Source: Crocodylus rhombifer (taxonomy: Eukaryota > Chordata > Crocodylia > Crocodylidae). From it: DNA of 64,000 bases. The stretch covers positions 124,001 through 188,000 of the forward strand of contig JAVSML010024358.1 of the NCBI GenBank assembly GCA_038503035.1, given 5' to 3'. Below are positions 57,221 to 64,000 of the stretch, piece by piece. Position numbers and translations under genes: made by a program. Under the pieces are notes generated by a model. It was not told the DNA's origin and did not search any database. It saw only the letters and a program-made list of their open reading frames with translations. Within the stretch, counting starts at the first letter, position 1, and each line of letters starts with the position of its first letter.

Positions 57221-58090
57221 ATCTTTCATTCCTTTTTCTCTGTGGCCAAGCTTAAGTAGGATAGCTACAGGATACCCTCCTTCCCCCCCTGCCCCACCAA
57301 AAAAAAAAAAACAAAAAAAAGAGAGAGAGAGAGACTCTTATGGAAGGTGAAATTTCTTATTTGAACTTCTTGGTTGTGGCTATGGGAATTAGAACCCAAG
57401 TCTTTTATTTCCCACCAGAGGACCCTAACTACTTAACTTTTTGCCAAGAGGTAGTTATATTCCAGAACTCAGAAGAGAACCTAGGCACTGTGCATCCTGA
57501 AGGAAGGGAGGTGTTAAAGATTCAGCCTGAGTCAGGTATCTAAACTCCACAGGGGGGTAAAGAAAGCAGACACACATCTGTGCTTTATGTTTCTCAGTGG
57601 TTGGTTTTAGATGTCTCTTTTTTTTTCTGAAACACTTTTCACAGGAGTCTGGCTTTCCCTAATATATGTATTTTACAGGATAGAGAGATGTATTGTATCA
57701 ATTTTTATCAGTAACAAAGTATGCCAATGCAAGTGTTACAATGAATTGTTATATCTGCATGAATCTGTCCTGATACAAGTTCAATAAAGCTAACCTGCCC
57801 AGTTTTAACTTTGTTTCATTCAGGGCCAATATTGGGATGACGTTGTTAAGTGTATAGCTGCAGAACTATGCAGCTGTAACAGAGTGTAACAGCTGCTGAG
57901 GACTTGGGAGAAATAGCTTCCCTTCCCTTTAAAGCAGTAAAAGTGTACATTTGTCCATCCTCTTCTGCACTTTACCTTGTTTTGACCTTGCCTGTTATTT
58001 TTCTCCACTGTCCATATAGAGGGGATAAACACTGAATGCAGTCTGCTTAGATCACCCTCATGGGCAAGACACCTAAGGTGTAGGTGTGCA
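57221..58090. other. Mostly unrecognised DNA
   Basis: Contains an A-rich and GA tract at 57297-57333 (a simple repeat) and possibly another SINE remnant. No coding signal. Confidence 0.4.
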
Positions 58091-58098
58091 GTACCTAA

Positions 58099-58206
58099 GG
58101 GCATTTTTATATATGCTCCAGTGGGTGGGGACATTAATCAAGTCTGCTCCAATGTGCTGCAATTACAGCATGTCAGATCAGCCTCCAAACATGTTCACAG
58201 GCACCC
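58099..58206. mobile_element. Harbinger-like MITE, short copy, TAA duplication
   Basis: 108 bp between perfect TAA flanks (58096-58098, 58207-58209). Ends GGGCATTTTTATATATG and CATGTTCACAGGCACCC are inverted. The interior keeps CATTAATCAAGTCTGC and GCAATTACAGCATG. This is the clearest target duplication for the family. Confidence 0.75.
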
Positions 58207-58214
58207 TAAGTGGA

Positions 58215-58510
58215 AACCAATCCCTGACCTTTGTATCCAGATACATTGTAATTAAGTTACCTCTCAGCCTTTCTGATGAGCTAAACAGATTGAGTTCTCT
58301 CTCAGTAACGTATTTTCTCCATGCCCTGAATAATTTTTCTGACTCTTTTCTGGACCATTTACAATTTTTCAGCATCTTCTAAAAAAGTCGAATGCCAGAA
58401 CTGTCCACAGTCTTTCACTTGCAGTTCCACCTCAGCTATAGACCAAGATAAACTCACCTTCCTGTTCCTCACATCCTTTGTCACAGCATGAGTTGTTTGC
58501 CTTCTATTAC
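58215..58510 (-). mobile_element. Old CR1-like LINE 3' fragment, minus strand
   Basis: On the minus strand it reads VKDCGQFWHSTFLEDAEKL and, further on, LFSSSERLRGNLITMYL, the CR1 RT C-terminal region (usually FWAPHF...VEKLERVQ, then LFSLEKRRLRGDL). It is quite diverged, and the MITE at 58099 abuts its 3' side. Confidence 0.75.
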
Positions 58511-58523
58511 CCCTAAATCCCTT

Positions 58524-58812
58524 ATGGGCATGTTCCAATGAATGGAAACATATGTTCTCTGGGGACAACTAGTAGCAGCACAAATCTGGGCTGCTGTTAG
58601 TTGTCCCTGGGGATGTTGCTGCATGTGTGCAGTGATGTGTGGCAAGTTGCCCCTGGTCAGGTAGGGGAGGCTGGGGCCAGCACCTGGGCCTCCCAAGCCT
58701 CCAGTAGCAGTGATCTGGGTATGTGGAGCCTGGCTGGTGCGGTTCTGGTTTTGTGTGGTGCATGCTGCTGCCATGTGCACTGCCCCACATTTTTCTGGTG
58801 TGCATTTTTTTG
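58524..58812 (+). repeat. Unclassified dispersed repeat, GC-rich, copy 2
   Basis: Same orientation and block order as 39335-39640, including GGGACAACTAGTAGCAGCACA, CAGCACCTGGGC and GTGGAGCCTGGCTGG. A short inverted pair, GGGGACAACTA with TAGTTGTCCCTGG, lies at its left. Confidence 0.5.
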
Positions 58813-58826
58813 ACATGGGAATTTCC

Positions 58827-58974
58827 ATACATTTCCAAAATTCATATTCAAAAAGAAAGTGTTTTATTTTTAGTTATATGAATACCAAAAACATCTTAAA
58901 AGATATTATGATAAACATGTTTCTTAGAAACTCAAAGCAGACTGGCCAAGTTTTGTCATACTAAGAGATAAATT
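58827..58974 (+). repeat. 148-bp direct repeat, right copy
   Basis: Homologous to 56015-56162. The longest identical run includes GACTGGCCAAGTTTTGTCAT. It lies between the GC-rich repeat and an old CR1. Confidence 0.85.
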
Positions 58975-59830
58975 AGTATGACATCTATGAAAAGTCCTTA
59001 TACTTCATACATCTATGAAATTATCTTCGTCAACCAAACTTATAATGTTTTCAAAGAATGAAATTGTATATGATTAATACTATTCTTTGCTTCTTTAAAT
59101 CTTTGTTGACTATCATTAATTATATTCCTATCTTTAATTCCTCATTGACTTTTCCATTATTTTGCCTCAGACTGATGTCAAGGTAACCAACCTATGATTG
59201 CTCAAGTCAACCTATGATTGCCATTTCAACACAATACATTTTTAGCACAATATTATCACTTTCCAGCCTTCTAAAATATCCTTGATACTCCAAGACTTAT
59301 TTTAAATCAATACAGGGAGGTGGGGGGTGCACAGCTAGATATTTCATCATGGCATCTTGAGTATCTCTGATTTTAAAAAAATCCCTAATTTTCAGTTAAA
59401 AGAAGTAACGCCAAATCCACATTTCCATATTTTTAAATGAAACACCATGAATATATAGATGTATATATTCGTGGTGTTTCATGTTAATTGTGGAAAAATG
59501 TGAATTTGGGTTTACTTATTTTTAATCAAAAATTGGGGATTTTTTTTTAAATCAGAGAAAACCAGGATCTCTGTTCATAACTAAAGTGAAAGTTATCTGG
59601 GTCTGCTGATTTAAAAGTATTTATTTCTTGAAGATAAGTGTGTTCATTAATAATGGACGGAAAGAAAATATCATTTTCCCCATGTGATGTGAATACATAG
59701 CCTGGCTTCTCTTCATATAGAGAACAAAAATATTTTTCAAATATTTCCTCCTTTTCTGCATTGGTATTAATATTTTATCATCTCCATGTGGTAATAAGTG
59801 TATGTAATTGCTAGGATTTCTTAAGTGGGA
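58975..59830 (-). mobile_element. Old CR1-like LINE, RT region, minus strand
   Basis: The plus strand shows reversed RT landmarks: CTTTCCAGCCTTCTAAAATA and AGGTAACCAACCTATGATTG are the reverse of the fingers/palm region, and later text resembles the upstream linker. A hairpin MITE at 59348-59573 interrupts it. Very diverged, so the call is by resemblance. Confidence 0.5.
59348..59573 (+). mobile_element. Hairpin hAT-like MITE, diverged left end
   Basis: The left terminus is degraded (CATGGCATCTTGAG), the right is clean (CCAGGATCTCTG). The arms and the ATATAGATGTATATAT loop agree with the family. Confidence 0.75.
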
Positions 59831-61224
59831 ATGCTTTTTACTATAATGCAAAATAATAATAACAATTAGTATCATTCTCTCCTATTCTAAACTAACAAGA
59901 ACCTAAGATCTGAAAAGAGATTTAGTTGTCCACTCCCAAATCTACTAATACCATTCAAATTGAAATAATAGCACTAAGTTTTAAGTTCCTCTTTAAGCAT
60001 TACATCTATTATTATACTAATGATTGCAAACCATATGGTGTAACCAATAGGGCTGTCTTTAAATACACTAATTCTATCAAGTGCCAACAATAAAGCAGGT
60101 GCTAAAACCATGTTCTCACACACTGCTGCTCATTTACAGCTTCAAAAAAGACCTATAGCATAAAGCATAAAACTTCATTTGTATAGGCTTCCAGCTGACA
60201 CCTACGGGCCACATGTAACGCCTAGTTCAACCAGCAGCTGGCAATGTATTGTTTCCCTATAAAAAGCACAAAAGAAAAAAAATGAAATGGAATAACTGAA
60301 ATTGGAGAGAAGAATAGGAGGCTAAACCAACCCCCTCCTTTAGATTACGAAGCTTTTTGTAGTCAAGTAGGCAAAGTGCTATGTAAGTAGTCTGACAGCT
60401 CTATGTTACTTTGTTCACCGTTACAGCAACAACATTTTGTTCTGACTGGATTAGTTATGTTCTCTTATATGTATGATCCTCTTTTTCTCCTGGAACTGTA
60501 CCTAACTACAGATGCTATCAAGGCTGCCTTTATGTTAAAAAATAAAAGACCCCCCCAACCCTTTCCTCAGGATCAGCACATTAGCAAAGCAAACCCAACG
60601 GATTTTGTTAACTGTTAAATTATAGTGAAAGTTGTTATTTCCTACTAAAACTAACATAAGGGAAACATATTAATAAAAATAAACACAACATTTGGAAATC
60701 ATTGGGAAAAAAGATCCTTAGATATATTAAAAGTAATATTAAATCTCAAAACCAACTTAGTTCTTCTGAAATCTATAACAAACATGAAATCAAGAGAAAA
60801 AACTTAAAATCCATATACCTAAGAAGTTTATCCCCAACCCTTAGCGGCAAGTGACATTTAAAAACCTGTATATTCTGGCATTGCTTTTGTGGACTTTGAG
60901 GTGTGTGGAGCCTGTGACTGTGCATGTTTCCAGTCCTAAACACTGTGATTTATTTTTCCAGGGGAACATTGCTAAATAAAGGTAGAAAAGCTCTTCATGA
61001 CAGGGGCCTTGCATACTCATGGATGCATGTACATAGTAATTAGCACAAAGGGTGCTGATCCTGATTAAAACAGGACGGCAGTATAAATAATGCACAATAA
61101 TAATACGCCCACAGCCACATGTAGTTTAATCACTGTAGAGGCAAAAGCACTCATACAGGCTTCCTGCCTTTCTTTTACAATGCCAGTTTTTCAGATGTTT
61201 ATTTAAAGGCATGTTTAATATGAG
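59831..61224. other. Unique AT-rich DNA
   Basis: No repeat ends or coding signal recognised. Confidence 0.45.
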
Positions 61225-61366
61225 CAGGGATCCTGTTTCTTTCTAATTAAAAAAAATCCTCAGTTTTCGGATTTAAAAAAGTAACTCCAAACCCACATTT
61301 TGGACTACTTTTTTAAAATCTCAAAATTGGGGATTTTTTTTTAATCAGAGAAAACCAGGATCCCTG
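61225..61366 (+). mobile_element. Hairpin hAT-like MITE, short copy
   Basis: 142 bp from CAGGGATCCTG to CCAGGATCCCTG with almost no loop, the most compact copy here. Flanks AATATGAG and ACCATGAC agree at 5 of 8. Confidence 0.8.
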
Positions 61367-61635
61367 ACCATGACACAACAAAGAATTAATACACTGGGGG
61401 GTTCTATATAGATGTAATTAATGCGCCAGCACATTAAACTGTGACCCACCCCTCCATCTGAATGTGCACCCATTATGAGTAAATTGTGAGCATTGAAAGT
61501 GAAAAACTACTTGTGACAGAGACTAAAACAACTATGGAAGCATAAGGAAAAAGAGAATCAGGAGCCATAAGTGAAAGGATAGCAAATGGAAAAAGAGGGA
61601 AGGGAGAATAGGAGCTGAAATAAATAGGAGAGACA

Positions 61636-61824
61636 GGTTACTCCTACATAAGATGCTTACTACACAGTAGTGTCACACGGCAAAAACTGTGACATGATGC
61701 TACTGCATAGTAATCTTGGGCTACTATGAAGTCAGCGTCACAAAAAAGCCTTTTGGCACTACTGCGCAGTAACTTGTGTAAATAAGTAACGAGTGTGCAG
61801 TCAGCATCTCATGTAGATGTGACC
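61636..61824. mobile_element. MITE with GGTTAC ends and ACA duplication
   Basis: 189 bp. The left end GGTTACTCCTACATAAGATGC mirrors the right end GCATCTCATGTAGATGTGACC. ACA lies on both sides (61633-61635, 61825-61827). The interior repeats CTACTGCATAGTA and ACTACTGCGCAGTA motifs. Same family as 31633 and 12644. Confidence 0.72.
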
Positions 61825-61827
61825 ACA

Positions 61828-64000
61828 GGGGCTAGCAGTAGGACATGACCCCCAACACATATTGATTGCTTCCCATCTGCTAAGCAATCACATTTTTCAG
61901 GCATCTGCTCATATTACCCCTTCCCAAATTCTATGTGACTTTTTCTAAATTTTTCCCCTTTCCTCTGAGGACAGTAAAGAGTATAGTCCTATTGCCCCGT
62001 ACTTGATTCCTCTCCTTTGGGAAACTCTGTAAGTGAAATCTAATTTCAGTCTAATGCCTTTCACTAGCACAAAACCCATTAAGTTTTATGAAAACTGATG
62101 TTTATGCTTGCATCGGATTAGGATAAGATTTTAGCTAAGCACTACCCTAAGCAGATAATGATTTGCATTTGAGATGTCCCTAAACTAAGTTTGAATCAAG
62201 AATTCCCCTAAAGTTGGCTTATAGGGCCCCACAGTTCAGTATGCAGAATATACAGAGAATGGGAACATGAAACATTTGAGCTACAGCTTCCATGAGGTAA
62301 GCCTATTGTATTTTTTATTCAAACTGTTTTGGATTTAGGAGTTTTGAAGATTTAAATTTTGGATTTAGATTTGTAAATCCTGCCTAAATCCCACTTTAAG
62401 AACCTAAATCCTTTTGTGGGTGACATCCTAAATTTATGTTTGCCTCCATTCCATCATAAAAATGAGGATGATTCTTCCTTTTTTCCATCTATTTTATGTG
62501 TTTTCTATTTAGATTGAAAGCTGAATGGGAGAGAAGATGATTACAGGAGTAGTTCCTCAGTCTTATTTGTGAGCTTTAGGTAACCTAGAAAAGCTTTATC
62601 ATTAACAATTTATTATAAAGACCAGAGGCCCATGAACATGAAACCTATCTTCCTGCTTTACCTTGGACTATGGCGCTGCTTGACTGCAACTTGTAAAATG
62701 CTGAAACCAAAAGGAGACAAAAGAAATTAATATCAATGACAAATGCTCAACAGGCTTGGAAAAGGGAAATTACACAGAACTATTCAGTGTCACCAGCAAT
62801 TATTGGTGTGTTTTAGAGAGAAGGCAGATAGCTGAGACTGAAGGTTTATTTCAACACAGAATGTTTCGAATGAGAAAATGAGATGTTCAGAGAGGTTGGA
62901 ATTTGCTAATGGTAATAATAAGAAAATCGATAGTTTTATAAACTTTGGAAATGACTTTTATTTGATTTGTTACATTAAATAAATAAATGAATAAGTAAAA
63001 ACATTTGTGAGTATCTATATCTTGTGACAGTAATAGTAAATGTTTAAAAGATGAATATTTTCAGTTCAGCACAGAAGGGAGCATGATTCTGGAGCAGAAT
63101 AGAATAAATTTACTGCTCTCCCACTTTTGTTTACAGTACATATTCTTCTATGCAGTTATTATATATATGTGTGTGTTTTATATATTGATATTATATATTG
63201 ATAACATTTGCACTTTGTATTATGTTGCAAACAATTTTCAGGAATGAGCAGTTCTTACAAATGTAATTTACCTTTTTAAAAAATACAATCTAGTTCATTA
63301 TCTAGAGGTATTTCCTTAACATGATAATGCAAATAAAAGAGACTAAAAGAAAGAGTAATTACAAAAATGGAAATATTGAAACAATTATAAATGACAATAG
63401 TAACCTTGCTTCTTATTAAGCCCTTCTCATTCCAAGTCCCTGTATTCAAAACTTATCCATCTATATTATTTTTCCATGATTGTTGTCTATTTAAAGAGGT
63501 TATATATACAACAACTTTAAAAAGACAGCAAGGGGCAGAAAAGTGGAATTGTATTATGAGAGGAGTATGGAACTGGGAGTTAGTGGGGGTGGAGTAAGTG
63601 CATGTGTGGTAAATTGAAGGCTAAAGCAGGGGGTGAGATACCCAGATCAGATAAAACCTATGACTCACAAAATAGGAATGGCTGGGTGAGAAGAATTTAT
63701 CTGCATACGTTTCATAATTCCAAGGATATATGTTGGGCATCCTGTTATTTCCTCACATCTCTGATTGAATCCTGTTGTCATGGAGAAACTACCTTCCTCA
63801 CCTCCCTTTAACTAAAACTTAGTTCCATGGAAGAACAAGCTGCACTGAGATCTTAATGTCTAGGAGGTCAGCTTTACTGGTGCCTGTAAAGCATCTGCTT
63901 GTCACAGATGGTCAGGAATTGAGTCCACTACCTTTATACGTTAATCCAGTACAAAATATATAAGCAGCATTAGGAGCAGGAGTCAGAAACCAGGACACCC
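61828..64000. other. Unique AT-rich DNA
   Basis: Nothing convincing. A short TG/TA tract lies at 63159-63200 and a weak SINE-like B box (GGAATTGAGTCC) near 63914. Confidence 0.45.

Noticed and set aside
1..64000. CRISPR arrays, operons or bacterial gene clusters
   Set aside because: No regularly spaced direct repeats and no dense coding; the window is vertebrate-type nuclear DNA.

Overview
This window looks like non-coding DNA from a vertebrate nuclear genome, and a crocodilian is the best guess. The reasons are low gene density, an AT-rich background, and many CR1 non-LTR retrotransposons with a bird/reptile-type 3' tail. One CR1 is close to full length and carries an SGNH-esterase ORF1. 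Solo retroviral-type LTRs, hAT and PIF/Harbinger-like MITEs and tRNA-SINE-like remnants fill much of the rest. I see no convincing host protein-coding exon, no tRNA or rRNA gene and no CRISPR array. The species call is inference; no database was searched.

Layout. 1-2.65 kb has no recognisable feature. 2.65-13.5 kb is a repeat cluster: a hairpin hAT MITE, a solo LTR with a CTATC target-site duplication (TSD), a GC-rich block holding decayed Myb/SANT-like transposon protein and a TA-flanked MITE, a minus-strand CR1 fragment split by a second solo LTR (TSD GTTTG), then Harbinger-like MITEs. 13.5-20 kb is mostly unique AT-rich DNA with one CR1 3' end. 20-23.7 kb has a long microsatellite, two probable minus-strand LTRs and an old CR1 with a MITE inside it. 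26.5-37.8 kb mixes CR1 fragments of several ages, two large fold-back elements (one with 12-bp direct repeats) and an LTR-like element with a GGTGG duplication.

42.36-50.62 kb is one nested LINE complex. An old plus-strand CR1 is interrupted by a hairpin MITE, a younger CR1 and a hAT MITE, and is followed by the nearly complete minus-strand CR1. 51.2-54.56 kb is a different APE-endonuclease/reverse-transcriptase LINE on the minus strand. It is split by a third solo LTR and has lost the catalytic second half of its RT. 54.7-64 kb carries a pogo-like MITE, further MITEs, old CR1 pieces and a 148-bp sequence present twice 2.8 kb apart.

The elements do not form a pathway. What the window preserves is a readable order of insertions. 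The strongest evidence is structural: TSDs, terminal inverted repeats, interrupted reading frames that resume on the far side of an insert, and conserved EN/RT/esterase motifs. I found no clearly new biological system. The best leads are the intact CR1 ORF1, the Myb/SANT-like Harbinger remnant, the fold-back elements and the hairpin-forming MITEs.
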